Numbered from the stretch's first letter, positions 22,178-33,770 are shown. The stretch is DNA of 64,000 nucleotides from Bemisia tabaci (GCF_918797505.1 NC_092800.1:45935864-45999863), one strand, 5' to 3'. The notes: generated from the sequence alone by a model not told the origin. Made by a program: numbers and translations.

Positions 22178-22420
22178 CAGGCTGAGTGGTGAAAATGATA
22201 GACAAAGCTATAGACAAAGAAGACATAAATAGTATGGAGCGATCCCATTTGTTGAAATGGGTGGTTCTTATAGACTAGGGGGCTAATGATAGACCAACTA
22301 TCCAGTTACTCGTGGGTTGCCGTTAGTTAGTGCCCACATCTTTTGTCCATTACAACCACCCGCTTTTTTGTCTTCTTTGTCTATCGCTTTATCTATTAAT
22401 ATCATCGATCAGCCTGCTGG
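22178..22420. mobile_element. Family B element (GATAGACAAAG ends), copy 1
   Basis: AATGATAGACAAAGCTATAG pairs with CTTTGTCTATCGCTTTATCT, and GGGTGGTTCTTATAGACTA lies inside as in other copies. About 240 bp. Confidence 0.7.
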
Positions 22421-22745
22421 AACGACCAGTCTCATCGGCTCCATTATTCATAGTACGTTCTCATCGTTGGCTCAGATTGAAATTTTAAAATTTTCCCCTG
22501 GTGCCAAAGTATCGTAGTCACTTCATATTATACAAAGTCTTGTTCTGACGAGTGGCATTGGCTTCATCATTCATAACACATTATTACTTATCTCGGATCG
22601 AAATTCCAACATAGTTCAAGAAACTCAAAATTCTAGATGGAAAATGGCAACGAGGCATGGATTAAATGTCCTTGCTTGACTGGTGGCATGTGCTCCATTA
22701 TTCATAGCGCGTTTTTATTTTTCTCGAACCTATCTCTTAAGTACC
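22421..22745 (+). repeat. Three-copy tandem repeat, about 126-132 bp unit
   Basis: The block GGCTnCATnATTCATAnynC recurs near 22437, 22560 and 22690, each followed by a TTnTTATyTnTCTCG-like stretch. Diverged. Confidence 0.55.
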
Positions 22746-22922
22746 CGAAAACTGATCAAAATTATACGAAATTGCCACAATATTAGGTAAGAATATAAAT
22801 GCTGGAGATGTATAATGGACATTTTCAACCCTTTCCGTCCCGAATAACGCGATTTATAAACACTAGATTTTGATTTTTCGGTGCAGGGACTTTGATTTTA
22901 CCAGCAGGAAAAACGATACTTT

Positions 22923-23188
22923 CCCATTCGTCACCTTCCGGCCGAAGTGTCACAGGCGCCATGCGCCGTTTCAAAAATTTCCGCCACCATTTTATTTTTT
23001 TACGGAGAAATTGTCGGTTAAATCTGTTCGAATATTCCACTGAATTTTATCGGCAGCACGAAGAAAATTCAGTGACATTTTTGGACAGCTTCGTGCAACG
23101 ATTTTTCTGTAAAAAAAATAAAATGACGGCGGAAATGTTGAAATGGTGCATGGCGCTTGTGATACTTTGGCCGGAAGGTGACGATATC
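22923..23188. mobile_element. Family C element, copy 2
   Basis: The left end CATTCGTCACCTTCCGGCCG and the right end GGCCGGAAGGTGACGATAT pair. CGCCATGCGCCGTTTCAAAA pairs with the TGAAATGGTGCATGGCG-like right arm. Confidence 0.75.
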
Positions 23189-24094
23189 TGATTGTGAAAT
23201 GTGATAGGTTTGTTGGCCGATTCGTGAACGGTTGTTTGACTTGTTGCAGCCTTCAAGAGTGAAGGAGTTTCTAATCGCTGCCACGGCCACGTGTCTTTGG
23301 ATTTACCGTCCCTGTTTAGCGTGTATTGTGTTGCAGCAGACTCGATTGAAGGGGCTTTCAGTGCCCCTTCGAAACGTTGATTTGACCCACCCAAAGAGGG
23401 GTCAGAGTCACCATCGACAGAGGAAAATACAAGTTCAAATGAGTGAGGTGTAACGTGTTCACGACACTTTCTTGCGAAATCGCTATTCTTCGCGTTTGAA
23501 ATACATGAATTTCTTCAACTTGCGACGATGAATTATTAGTAGGAAGAGAATTTTGACCATCTCCAACATTGCGAATCTCAGCACCAGTTAACTTAAAACT
23601 AAAGACAGGAAACGGCGATTTCGAGAGAAAAGAAATATTAATTACTATGAATTTTATTTTATTTTCAAATTTATGTCTCTTCCTTTCAATATATTTTCCT
23701 TTTGTTCTTATTTTTTAGCTTTTGCCTAGTTTGATGGTCAAGAAAATGTCGCATCGACGGAAATGGCGAATTTCTAAGTGTTGCAATACACAGTTTCGGT
23801 TGATTTTCATCCGGATCGAATACGCTTTTCGCATTTCTACACGGACGATTTGTTCGCCGTATAGTTTCTTTTAGTGTATTTTTCGAAGGGAGTACACAAT
23901 TTTATCTCATTTACTAGGAAGGCCTCGCGGTCCAAACCACTTCTCGCCTTGGGCGTTATGCGTTACGCATTGCTCTTATTTAGTGCATTAGTTTTTAGAG
24001 CATTTAGTGTCATTTAGTTTTCCATGTAGTACATTGATGTTTTTCCGAGAATACGTCGATTTAACGTATCAAAATATAGCTTAAGGGCTCGCAA
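23189..24094. other. No gene recognised
   Basis: Short ORFs and a local TTTAGTGCATTAG / CATTTAGTGTCATTTAG redundancy near 23980-24015. Nothing to support an exon. Confidence 0.35.
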
Positions 24095-24383
24095 TAAATG
24101 GACTGAATTTTGCGATAAGGAACTACTATTTGGACTGCATTTTGCAATTTGGACCTATAAATTCTGGCTCACCTGAAAAAACACTTATGTGCATAGAGAA
24201 ACTAATGGCACGTACGTTGTTTCAAACCGGGTCGGAATTTGTAGTTCCTAATTGCAAAATGCAGTCCATTTCTGACTCATCTATAAAAGCACTTATTTGC
24301 ATAAGAAAGAATACTAGCGGCATATACTTGTTTCTAAAATGAGTCAGAAACGGTAGTTCCGAATTGCAAAATATAGTCCAATC
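24095..24383. mobile_element. Family M compound element
   Basis: Repeated end words are GGACTGCATTTTGCAATTTG (24132), AATTGCAAAATGCAGTCCAT (24251) and AATTGCAAAATATAGTCCA (24363), with GTAGTTCC next to two of them. It looks like one element with a second, overlapping or tandem copy. Confidence 0.6.
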
Positions 24384-24514
24384 GTGAGAATGAAATGCGA
24401 ACACTACGCCTTCCGATAGCACAAAAATGCACCAAATAGCTCGTAACTTATTCCATAAGTTGCCAGATCGGTCTCCGTGCAAGATTTTAATTCCGATTTT
24501 CCGACGCAAATTAG

Positions 24515-24574
24515 CAAAAATCGCCCTTCTCAAAAATCGCCCTTCTCAAAAATCGCCCTTTTCAAAAATTGCTC
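24515..24574 (+). repeat. Short tandem repeat, 16-bp unit
   Basis: CAAAAATCGCCCTTCT is repeated about three and a half times. Confidence 0.8.
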
Positions 24575-24783
24575 AGCTCTCCAAGAAGATTTTTCGGAAC
24601 ACGGGCGGTTTTGATGCAGGAATTTCATATGTTGTTGATCTTGTTTGTAAAATAATTATTTATCAAAGTTTTTTTTCCCCATCAGTGAGGCGGGGTTTTG
24701 TCTTCCTATTCGTTGATGATTTCGATCAAGGCAAAGCGCCCTCAGTTAGTGTTGCATATGTGACGGACGCTAGACGAATTTCC

Positions 24784-25289
24784 TTATAACGCCTGCATAC
24801 CACTATTCGGCCTCCGCGGATATCCGCGTTGCATACACACGGATGTGAAGGCGTTTTGATAGTCCAAGCACTCATCACTTCACCCGCGGCGGCAGGCAAT
24901 ACTGCAAAGCTCCTTAAAGAGACAGCGCCTTCAACTCTTCGTTTATACTGCTACGATATTTATCAGATACGAATCATCGCTCAGTAGACTATATCATGCT
25001 CAGAACATCGCGAATTTGCAGTATCAAAACTAAAGCACAAAAGGTACGCTTTTACGCTTGAGCGCAATTATTTGGGTCTGAGAGATGTATCAGCAAATAA
25101 GTGCAAAGTATTTGTAATTTGTAATATAAACGAAGAGTTGAAAGCTATCCGTATTTTTAGATTCACGGAGTACTTGGCTGCCGCCACAGGTGTATTGGTG
25201 AGTGCCTGGAGAGTCCAAACGCCTTCTTCCCTGAGTGTATGCAACAGGGACATCCTTGGAAGCCGAACAGTTGCATCCAGGCGTTATAA
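24784..25289. mobile_element. Inverted-repeat element of about 505 bp
   Basis: TTATAACGCCTGCATACCAC, GTTGCATACACACGG and AAGGCGTTTTGATAGTCCA on the left pair with GAGAGTCCAAACGCCTT, GAGTGTATGCAAC and CAGGCGTTATAA on the right. Arms are about 100 bp. An AT-rich interior carries no transposase. Confidence 0.7.
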
Positions 25290-25429
25290 TAACATTCAGT
25301 TAGCGTTTGTCGCATGTGATATGAACTGAGCGTGCTCGTATGTTTCTCTCAAACTTTAATTTGATTCCGGCGTCGTCTATATTAAAAACTATCACCGATT
25401 TTCATCTCAATTCAAACTTCGACGTTTTC

Positions 25430-25558
25430 AATTGGACATATTTCTGCCAAACGGAACCATGTGAATTATGACGTGAGCTATGTTATGCATATACTCTTAT
25501 GGGTCTCATGGCTCATGTCTTAATGCACATAGTTCCGTTTGATAGAAATAGTCCAATT
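25430..25558. mobile_element. Family E element, copy 2
   Basis: ATTGGACATATTTCTGCCAA pairs with GATAGAAATAGTCCAATT. CATATACTCTTATGGGTCTC lies inside as in copy 1. Confidence 0.7.
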
Positions 25559-26039
25559 CACAACATTAGATAAATACATCTATTTTAATGTGAGTTAATC
25601 TTCATTTAATCCGTACCACTGGCTATCGAATAACACAATGAAACACATAAATTACTACTGCCATAACGCTGTGCATCAACACATTAAAAAAATATGAAGA
25701 CTTAGACTATTTCTGCAAAACTCGAGTTAAGTTCAGCAGGTTAACTTTAGAAATGGAATTTTTTTTTATTTATTTATTTTTTTTTACTACTTCAAATAGG
25801 CCACGAGGGCTAACAGCTACAGTCAGTTTTTCTGAAAAGTTACCGTGAATTATCTATATGATCTTAAGTATAAGTATCGAAGATTTTGAAGCGATATTTT
25901 CGTTCGTTTTATTTTCTTTTAATGTACCGAGCCAAAAAAAATTAAATATCATTCGAGTTTTTGAATCTTTACAATAAGGATACATATTTTTCTTTTAATT
26001 ATGGTAAAACTGGAGCAGAAAGTCAAGAATGACGACACG
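25559..26039. other. No feature recognised
   Basis: AT-rich, with a T-rich run near 25758-25785. No gene. Confidence 0.35.
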
Positions 26040-26275
26040 CAGTCCTACAGCATTCCTACAGTCTTGTAGGCGCTAATATGCGTTTCACGCCAATTGACCG
26101 ACTGCACTGCGTTTGGCGCAATGCGAGAAGTATTCATGCAGTCTTGTAGGCGCTAATATGGGCTTGACGTCGACCGCACTCTTTGGCGCGATGCGTGAAG
26201 TATTTCTAAAGTCTTGCAGGCGCTAATATACGTTTAACGCCGACCGCACTGTGTTCGGTGCGATTATTCGAACTC
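26040..26275 (+). repeat. Short satellite array, 75-80 bp unit
   Basis: GTCTTGTAGGCGCTAATATG occurs at 26061, 26141 and (one change) 26211. It alternates with GCACTGyGTTTGGCGCAATG and GAAGTATT. The same unit occurs reversed at 40725-40870 and as a palindrome at 54848-54925. Confidence 0.8.
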
Positions 26276-26305
26276 GCGTTGGAATAATCGCGGCATCGAA
26301 TAATA

Positions 26306-26558
26306 CTGCCCTGCTAAGGAAAAACACCGTATGAGCCTTCAGGCGGTGTCATATCTCCCTTAATAACCAACGAATTTACTGGGAAAATTCTGAATATTTT
26401 TCTTCCAATTTTCCAGATAATTTTGTTCCCAATTTAATCTAAAATATTGGAACATTTTAAGGAAAAATACGCATAACGTTCTTCAAAAATACATGTTTTA
26501 TTCGGAGAAATTTGGTATCTATCGAATGTTCATACGACGTTTTTCCTTAGCATGGCAG
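26306..26558. mobile_element. Family A element, copy 3
   Basis: The ends are CTGCCCTGCTAAGGAAAAAC and GTTTTTCCTTAGCATGGCAG. Flanked by AATA on both sides (26302-26305, 26559-26562). Confidence 0.8.
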
Positions 26559-27212
26559 AATAGAGCTTAAAAGGCCCATGTTGTGTTGGCCGTTTGAGTA
26601 TTCCAACGTTGCCTCGTTTCTCTCGATTGAATATTTTTCCCGAGAAAAGTTAGGAAAGTTCTTTATACCCTTAACCAATATTCAATATTTTTACTTCATT
26701 TAGCATCGGAAGGTAAGGCATCGATGACTTGTCAACAAACTAACCTAAACTAGCGTCAACATAAAAATGCGTTTATTTCCGCGTTATGCGTTTGCGTTTT
26801 TTTTTCTGCGTTTTCCTGTTTTTCCAAACTTCTATCTTAAAGTATCTTCATTTTACATTCGTGCATTCCTGTTGCAGATGTTCAGATTTCTATTCACGCA
26901 ATCCTTGTGCATTTTTCGCGTAATCCTAATATACTTTCGTAGACCTTTCGCGCAATCCTGGATCGCTAATGATAACAGTGTTTTCAAGTAAAGTGCCGCC
27001 CTCCTCTTCTATTTCTAACCTGAAGATGTGTTTGTTGTGTGTCCAAAACGCAGCCACGATAGCATGCCGAAGATAGCACCCACGGCTGTTTTGCCGAACA
27101 TGAAAATTAATAATACCCTTTTCATGTAATTGAAATGAAATCGGTCGATTTTGAATCATCCAAACGATATCCAAGGGTCTTTCGGATGATTAGTGGCAAT
27201 GGGTCACTGGGT
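26559..27212. other. No gene recognised
   Basis: The frame at 26767-26991 is F- and R-rich, from imperfect TTTTCGCGTAATCC-like repeats (GCGCAATCC, GCGTAATCC). No family. Confidence 0.35.
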
Positions 27213-27537
27213 CAGTTGCGCTGGTCACAGAATTGTATTGTGATGCTTGATTCTTGTAGATCAGTCAAAAATAATAAGATCTGTCCAAACAGCAACTTCC
27301 TCCGTTCACTATTAACCGACATATCGCGCCTTGAGAAACTCGATTCATGACGTCATCGACCGAACTTGTGCATAACATGGTATGCACTATCTGATGGCGT
27401 CATGAATCGAGTTTTTCAAGGTGCGATATCTCGGTTAATATTGAAGTTAGAAAATCGCTGTTTGGACAGGTCTTATTAAGTTTAACCGATCTGCAAGAAT
27501 CAAGCATCAAAACACGATTCTGTGACCAGCGCAACTG
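27213..27537. mobile_element. Foldback element of 325 bp
   Basis: CAGTTGCGCTGGTCACAGAA on the left is complementary to TTCTGTGACCAGCGCAACTG on the right. Further pairing runs through GATGCTTGATTCTTG, GTCCAAACAGC, GAAACTCGATTCATGACG. Arms are about 150 bp around a short loop near 27375. Confidence 0.8.
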
Positions 27538-27563
27538 GCACATTTGACAAGAACGGAGGCTTC

Positions 27564-28123
27564 CAGTGCTGCCATTTTACTTTATCAAAAGATTCCGATT
27601 TCCGGAAGCATATCCCGATTTGCTAAAGTTCCGAGAAACATTCCGATTTTTTAAAAAATTCCGGGGGAAAATTCCGAAATACGCCCAGATTTAGTTCCGA
27701 AGATCGTCAAATTTGAACAAAATGTCCCTAAATTTGATCAAATAAATGGTCAAACTGGCGAAAAACCGCAAATTTCGAGGAAATTCCGAAAGTAGCTGAG
27801 AATTCCGGGATATTCAGAAGATTCTGGTAAAAATTCCGATTATTTGAAAAGTTCCGAATTTCGGAATTGATTCCGGGAAATGGCAATGCAAATTTCGAGG
27901 AAATTCCGAAATACGCCCTGATTTAGTTCCGAAGATTGTCAAATTTGATCAAAATGTCCCTAAATTTGATCAAATAAATGGTCAAACTGGCGAAAAACCG
28001 CAAATTTCGAGGAAATTCCGAAAGTAGCTGAGAATTCCGGGATATTCAGAAGATTCTGGTAAAAATTCCAATTATTTGAAAAGTTCCGAATTTCGGAATT
28101 GATTCCGGGAAATGGCAGCACTG
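27564..28123. mobile_element. hAT-like non-autonomous element with internal tandem duplication
   Basis: The ends CAGTGCTGCC and GGCAGCACTG are flanked by perfect 8-bp direct repeats GAGGCTTC (27556-27563, 28124-28131). CAGTG ends and 8-bp duplications fit hAT. Inside, a 232-bp unit starting ATTCCGAAATACGCC is repeated (27671 and 27903) with very few changes. TTCCGA words are abundant. No ORF. Confidence 0.88.
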
Positions 28124-28189
28124 GAGGCTTCTTGCAATGACATTTTCCAGTCTAACGCTTGAGAGCTGGTTTTCTGAAAATTTCATCTT

Positions 28190-29305
28190 GGCGCTAACTG
28201 CTCTTTTGGCTACGACGGGAGGGTTCGAGCACGCGACGTGGCGCTGGGCGCGGGGGCGCGGGTGGATTCTAGCGGAATTCTGGTGGGCGCCGCGCGCGAG
28301 CCCGTTTTCGTCTTGGGCATCGCCGGTCGGCGGCGGCGGCGGCCAGCGGGCCAGTTGTCCGCGGTCTCTCCGGCGAAGAGGTTCACGCTTGTCGAGCAGT
28401 CCGCCTCACGTGTCGCGCTCCGCGTGTTTCCCACGTGTCTCGCGCCACCGCGTCATCCCTCCAACCAGCGTGATTCGCGCCTAGTTTTCCCGACTCCAAC
28501 TTCGAATTTCCGGGTCAGGGAGTATATTATTACCCAGGCCACCCGAATATCTGCAATTACGATGTTTGGCAATGCTTCATGAAAAAACATCTCGTGATTC
28601 GCCCCAAGTTTTTGCTATCCAGCGGATTTTCGACTTCGTTTTAATCCAAGCCACCCGAGTATTTTTTGTGAAATGGAAGAACCGAGAATCTCGTGATTTG
28701 GCCTCGCGGAGTTTCCCACGATTATCCGGTCTGCGGAATTAAATTTTTATCGAGCTTGACCTTATGTTCGCAGATACGGCGTTTTAGAAAAATTAGTGAA
28801 ATACAGAAACCGCAGCCTCTGCACTTCGTATTTTTTTTTTTGTAAACGCAGGAATCTCACATCGCATAATTTTCTCCATCGTCAGCCCACATTCTCGTCG
28901 AAGTTTTTACGTTCGATCGAATTTTAGAAAGATTGTTGTTTTTGATCGTTCAAAAATTTAATTGATTTTAAAGCAGAAGTTCAATCAGTGTGTGAAGTGA
29001 AATAGGCTCCCTGGAAGATTTCCGAAGCTTCCTTTGGTGACGTCCAGTGACTGAATCAGTTTTTGATGATTTGATTGTGGTTCAAACGACCCGAAAGGTT
29101 TGGCAGTTATATCCACGGACTCAGTTTCGCTGCGAAAAAGCTCTTGTGGATTTGCGGGGCGTGATTTTGTGAAATTTACAATCGGGAGTGCCTTTTTGGT
29201 TGATAAGCTTTGAAAATGGTGCGGATTTAGAAGTGAAATTTACGCAGTGTTTACCTCCGAAGCCCCATTTTGGAATCAAGTTATGCGATAGCTCCTTATT
29301 TCACA
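28190..29305 (+). promoter_or_regulatory. GC/CpG-rich island, possible promoter and non-coding first exon
   Basis: 28190-28490 is strongly CpG-rich (GGCGGCGGCGGCGGCC and neighbours). Downstream sequence to 29305 is ORF-poor and ends at a donor-like CACAG|GTGGGA. This would fit a transcription start with an untranslated first exon of a plus-strand gene whose coding exons lie to the right of the window or are unrecognised. CACGTG boxes occur at about 28407 and 28431. This is inference only. Confidence 0.25.
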
Positions 29306-29419
29306 GGTGGGACTTGAATCATTGCCTCATTTTTTCTCTCTTTTAACTTGTAATTTTAAAGGTCTGCAAAAGTCTGCGCTTCCAAGTTAGACGTTGCTCT
29401 ATGAGAAAAATAAATAAAT

Positions 29420-29650
29420 GAGGACTTATCTGTAACAATAGCGGATGTGAAAAATTATCTTTTCGAAACACGCTTAAAAAACTGTTTTGTTCACACAAAA
29501 ATTTAATATGTTTGGCTCTGGCATAATGTACAGATCTCGAAGATCACATCTCAAGTATTTTCTCAAAATTTTCTCGACGCCAAAACAGTTTTTTGAATGT
29601 GTGTCGGAAAGGTAATTTTTCACATCCGCTATTGTTACAGATAAGTCCTC
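29420..29650. mobile_element. MITE of 231 bp, GAGGACTTATC ends
   Basis: GAGGACTTATCTGTAACAAT then AGCGGATGTGAAAAATTA pairs with the right arm ending ACAGATAAGTCCTC. AAAT flanks both sides. Arms are about 75 bp and well matched. Confidence 0.8.
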
Positions 29651-30834
29651 AAATGTCAGGAACCGGTGCTTGAACTTTTAATCTATTTTTCAGCACAAAA
29701 TTGAGTGAATTGCACAGGATTCCAAGCATTACTAGGTTCAAAGCATTACATTTAGAACTGAATGCCTCAATTTAGTTATTAAACGCACCATACCAGTTCA
29801 AAAAAATGCTTAAGCTGCAAGGGAGCATTTTATTTTTAATTTCATAACCATGGTTTTATGAATTCACAAAAATATGGTTAAACCATACGTAAATGCATTG
29901 AATTCTCACACCCCCCTTTTTTGCCACCGGCAATTGAGCCAGCAACATATGGATCTGGAATTGCAAGATAATGCTCATTTTCTCCCGGTACACAATTTGA
30001 CTCACGTTTTCAAGACAGCCATATATCAAATATAAAAATTAAACACTGATTGCTAGCTCTACTGCAACAATTAAATACGATTGGGCGTATTAAGTATTTT
30101 CTTACAGGCAGTTTTAAATGAATATTTTTAATTTATTCCTACCGTAACATTCCGTAGTTTTTCTTGGCATTTACTCAGCGTGCACTCTAGCTTCTCCTTT
30201 TTTCTCTTAAATATCGATTGAAATAGTTACTCTCCGATGATATTTGAAGAGAGGTTGTTACAGAGTGATATCATCTGCGTGCAACACAGCCTTTGCTCTG
30301 AGATTTTTTGTTTCTAACAAAATTGCAAATTCCTAGGCGTATAGATAATCCCAAAAGTTCTTTAAAAAATACATAATTTAATCTTTTTTCCGCAACATAT
30401 AAATGAAATTTCTACAAATATTTTACAGTCGAGATAATATATTATCAGAACAATCTTTCTGTTCGCTCCGAACCCTCGTCAAAAAAAAAAAAAAATTGCC
30501 GATGAGCTTACAGGCGAAAATGTGGGAAAAATGTGGAATTAAAATGTGGAATAATATCAAGGAAATGTGAGGAATATCCAAAATGAAATAAGTAGAAACG
30601 TAACAGATGGCAATCCACGATGGACCTTATACTAAATCTGTCAGACAACACCAAGATTCGCAGATATTCTTCGAGTACTCCAGACTTACGTATTACCTTT
30701 AAACATCGTCTCCTACCTCTTTGAATTGCGGGTCATATACCCACGATAACGAAGGAGCATCTTACATTCCGCTTCGTATACTTGTTTTAAAGGCTCATTT
30801 CGTCACTCTCCTCACGAAAAAACGTAACTTTATT
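29651..30834. other. No gene or repeat recognised
   Basis: AT-rich sequence with a poly-A run near 30481. Nothing else. Confidence 0.4.
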
Positions 30835-31040
30835 TCGATGTTGCACAATTTCCCCTCGCATCTTGCATATTAACTAGAAAAATTTTAGGCATTTTTAACT
30901 TAAAATTTCAATAATTTTCCTTCGGATTTCATGCAAAAATCAGAAAATTTTGGATAACAATTCCACAGGTACATTTTGGTAAAATAAATAAATTGTCTGA
31001 GTCAATTTGACCAACTTTGAATGGAGTCACGGTCCTTCTT
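30835..31040 (+). repeat. Dispersed repeat family H, copy 1
   Basis: Shared blocks are TTCCTCGCA-like starts, TTTTTCTTCGGAT..CATGC, GCACAGGTACATT and TTTGAATGGAGT. Copies also lie at 31785-32055 and, shorter, at 35330-35455. No terminal inverted repeats are obvious; it could be a SINE-like or MITE interior. Confidence 0.5.
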
Positions 31041-31057
31041 CCGAGAGACGACGATTT

Positions 31058-31323
31058 CTGCCATGCTAAGGAAGAACGCCGGATGAACATTTGAGAGTTG
31101 TCAAATTTCTGGATAAAATGTCTATTTTTGACAACATACATAATAATGATATACAAGGAACAACATTTCTTGAAATTTTCAGATATTTAAATTAAGTTTC
31201 GTAAAAAATTGTCTGAAAATTTTTGAAAATAATATTCGCAATTTGCCCAGTAAATTCAGCTCTTATCAAAGGAAATTCGGCAACGTCTGAAAGCTCATAC
31301 GGCGTTCTTCTTTAGCACGGCAG
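31058..31323. mobile_element. Family A element, copy 4
   Basis: The ends are CTGCCATGCTAAGGAAGAAC and GCGTTCTTCTTTAGCACGGCAG. Confidence 0.8.
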
Positions 31324-31784
31324 ATTCAGAGAGATGTCGGAGTGATCCGGTGTGCTTGTGGTTGCGTGCCCAATTTTTCAAGGGGAAACATCCGAATCCG
31401 GGGAGGGAAAGTATACGTGCTTTGGAGCAAAGTACTTACGTTAAGCCACCCACCTATCTTCCGCGCGTCGGGATGAACTCTCAGGTATTTGAAGGATTTA
31501 AGGAATAACAGAAGAACAAAATCTTGAAGCGACTTTTCAGGCGCGCGAGATGGGAAGAGGGTGGTATTCAGACAACGCGCGTCATATCATAGACTTAAGC
31601 GACCGCGACCGTCGGGCGAGGAAAAGGGCCAAAGGAAAAACTGAAGGGGGTGTGCGGTGCGCCTTGGGAAAGCTCAGGGTTGAAGCGGGGCAAATAAAAT
31701 ATTTGCTGCGTTAAAACATTTTAACGCTCCTCGCTGCGATGGCCACGCAGTGGGCGAGATCCAGGCGTTCTTTTGAGCAACCAC
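31324..31784. other. No gene recognised
   Basis: Moderately GC-rich (31560-31690) with purine runs. No coding evidence. Confidence 0.3.
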
Positions 31785-32055
31785 AGTGCCAAATCACGTA
31801 TCTGTGTTTGCCACGTTGCAGACTTCCTGTCGTTTTGAACAGTGATTGCACTGTCTCATTTTCACGAAGACTCGTAATTATATTCCTCGCAACTTGCATT
31901 TCAGCAGGAGAATCTTGGATATTTTTAAATGAAAATTTCACTAATTTTTCTTCGGATCGCATGCGGAAAAAATTTGTTTGGCAAAAAGGGCACAGGTACA
32001 TTCTTGTAAAAAATTAAATTGTTTGACTCAACTTTACAACCTTTGAATGGAGTTA
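31785..32055 (+). repeat. Dispersed repeat family H, copy 2
   Basis: It begins near CGTTGCAGACTTCCTGTCGT and ends near TTTGAATGGAGTTAC. A short ORF across it is not a gene. Confidence 0.5.
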
Positions 32056-32097
32056 CATTCAGTCATCCGGTAAATAAAGATTTTTCAGGGACTTATA

Positions 32098-32556
32098 CTG
32101 TCGTGCCAAGGAGAAACGCCTTATAAGAATTTAAAATGTTGCCAAAAATAGTTATTTTTGAAGATCGTCATGAATAATTTTTTTCCTTGAAAGTCTCAGA
32201 CACTTCAGATCAAAATAATTACGAACACAATTCTCTTGAAAAAACGGAAGGAAAATAGTCACAAATTTTCCAGAAAATTCGTGATTGGTCGGAGGAGATT
32301 TTGCAAATCCTGAAGCCTCACACGCGCACCGGAAAAAAAAGTCGCCTGGATCCAGAGTCCAGACTCTTAATAATATTGACAAGAAAAAATACTCTCCATT
32401 CCATCCGATGTTTCCTTGAATCGAAGAGCCAAACCTCTCGATTTAAGCAGATGTCCTTTTGATTCAAGCAAAAATCCGATTGAATCAAGAGTATTTTTTC
32501 TTGTCAATGTTTTTAAGAGTCTGGACTCTAGATCCAAGCTTCTTTATTTTCCAGTG
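32098..32556. mobile_element. Family A element, copy 5: chimeric, right end lost
   Basis: The left end CTGTCGTGCCAAGGAGAAAC is diverged. From about 32186 to 32550 the sequence is nearly identical (about 8 differences in 365 bp) to 33060-33430 in the next copy, including a secondary foldback at 32325-32556. The family A right end is missing. Confidence 0.7.
32325..32556. mobile_element. Secondary foldback inserted in family A, copy 1
   Basis: GCACCGGAAAAAAAAGTCGC then CCAGAGTCCAGACTCTT and ATTGACAAGAAAAAATACTC pair with GAGTATTTTTTCTTGTCAAT, AAGAGTCTGGACTCT on the right. The ends resemble those of the element at 1105-1581 (CACCGGAAAAAAA). Confidence 0.75.
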
Positions 32557-32955
32557 ATATTTTTGGGACCGGGAAGGTTTGCTTAGGAGGAATGCACTCA
32601 GACGCTTACTCATGCCTTTACGCATCCATATCGCTCATCCGTGAGCAAGGAAATTTCTATGTCGCTGAAGAATACTCAGGGTGACTCTTTCAGAAATCTG
32701 AGGGGCTCAAGGAAATGTTCTATATTGATAGTGAATCAGAGTGAATTTCCTCACAGTGCTCGGCGTACACTACACAATACGGTGCACACTCCGGTAGGCG
32801 CAGTGTAGGCAATTAGCACGTCAGAACGTATATGTAAAATGGTGTAGTGTTTGAAGTATCTACGGGTTGTTGAAGGCGCTATATCGGGTGCCCGCAAGCA
32901 CGCATTACCTGCTCGCGATAGTTTAAATTCGCGGAGTCAGGGATTTAAAGCACTA

Positions 32956-33451
32956 CTGCCGTGCTAAGGAAGAACGCCATATGAACAATCGAGAGTTGCC
33001 AAATTGCCCTGGATAAAAAAATATTTATTTTTGAAGATAGTAATGCCTATTATTTTTCCTCTTGAAAGTCTCAGACACTTCAGATCAAAATAATTACGAA
33101 CACAATTCTCTTGAAAAGACGGAAGGAAAATAGTTACACATTTTCCAGAAAATTCGTGATTGGTCGGAGGAGATTTTGCAAATCCTGAAGCCTCACACGC
33201 GCACCGGAAAAAAAGTCGCCTGGATCCAGAGTCCAGACTCTTAATAATATTGACAAGAAAAAATACTCTCCATTCCATCCGATGTTTCCTTGAATCGAAG
33301 AGCCAAACCTCTCGATTTAAGCAGATTTCCTTTTGATTCAAGCAAAAATCCGATTGAATCAAGAGTATTTTTTCTTGTCAATGTTTCAAGAGTCTGGACT
33401 CTAAATCCAAGCGACTTTTTTTCCAGCGAGCGTTCGTCCTTAGCACGGCAG
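32956..33451. mobile_element. Family A element, copy 6, carrying the same secondary foldback
   Basis: The left end CTGCCGTGCTAAGGAAGAAC and right end CGTCCTTAGCACGGCAG are intact. A 229-bp foldback occupies 33200-33428 within the right terminal repeat, at the same position as in the preceding copy. Confidence 0.8.
33200..33428. mobile_element. Secondary foldback inserted in family A, copy 2
   Basis: The ends CGCACCGGAAAAAAAGTCGC and GCGACTTTTTTTCCAGCG are complementary apart from a few bases. The inner arms pair as in the first copy. Confidence 0.8.
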
Positions 33452-33770
33452 TATAATATCGTACTTCCTTTTCATCTCTGGTCGGATCCTTGGTGCGGCG
33501 GTGGTGGTTTCATATGACCCAAGCTGCGACGCGCCCGGGTCGTTAGACTAACCCGGCGCGCGGCGTGACAAAATATTTGCATTCGGAACGTGGAGCGTGA
33601 TTACAGCTCCTTTTATTTCCTGCCCAAGTCGCCCGAGCTCTCGTTACCCGCCACGAGATTTCCAATCCTGTTCCTCGCAACGGATCAATCAAAAACCACT
33701 CTCGCTGACGGGACAGCAAAGGCTCGTGCCCTCTCGTTGTCTTCTCTGAGCCCGTCGTTAAATGAACGCA
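33452..33770. other. GC-rich stretch, no gene recognised
   Basis: CGCGCCCGGGTCGTTAGACT and neighbours make it locally CpG-rich. The 79-codon frame at 33590 shows no family. Confidence 0.25.
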
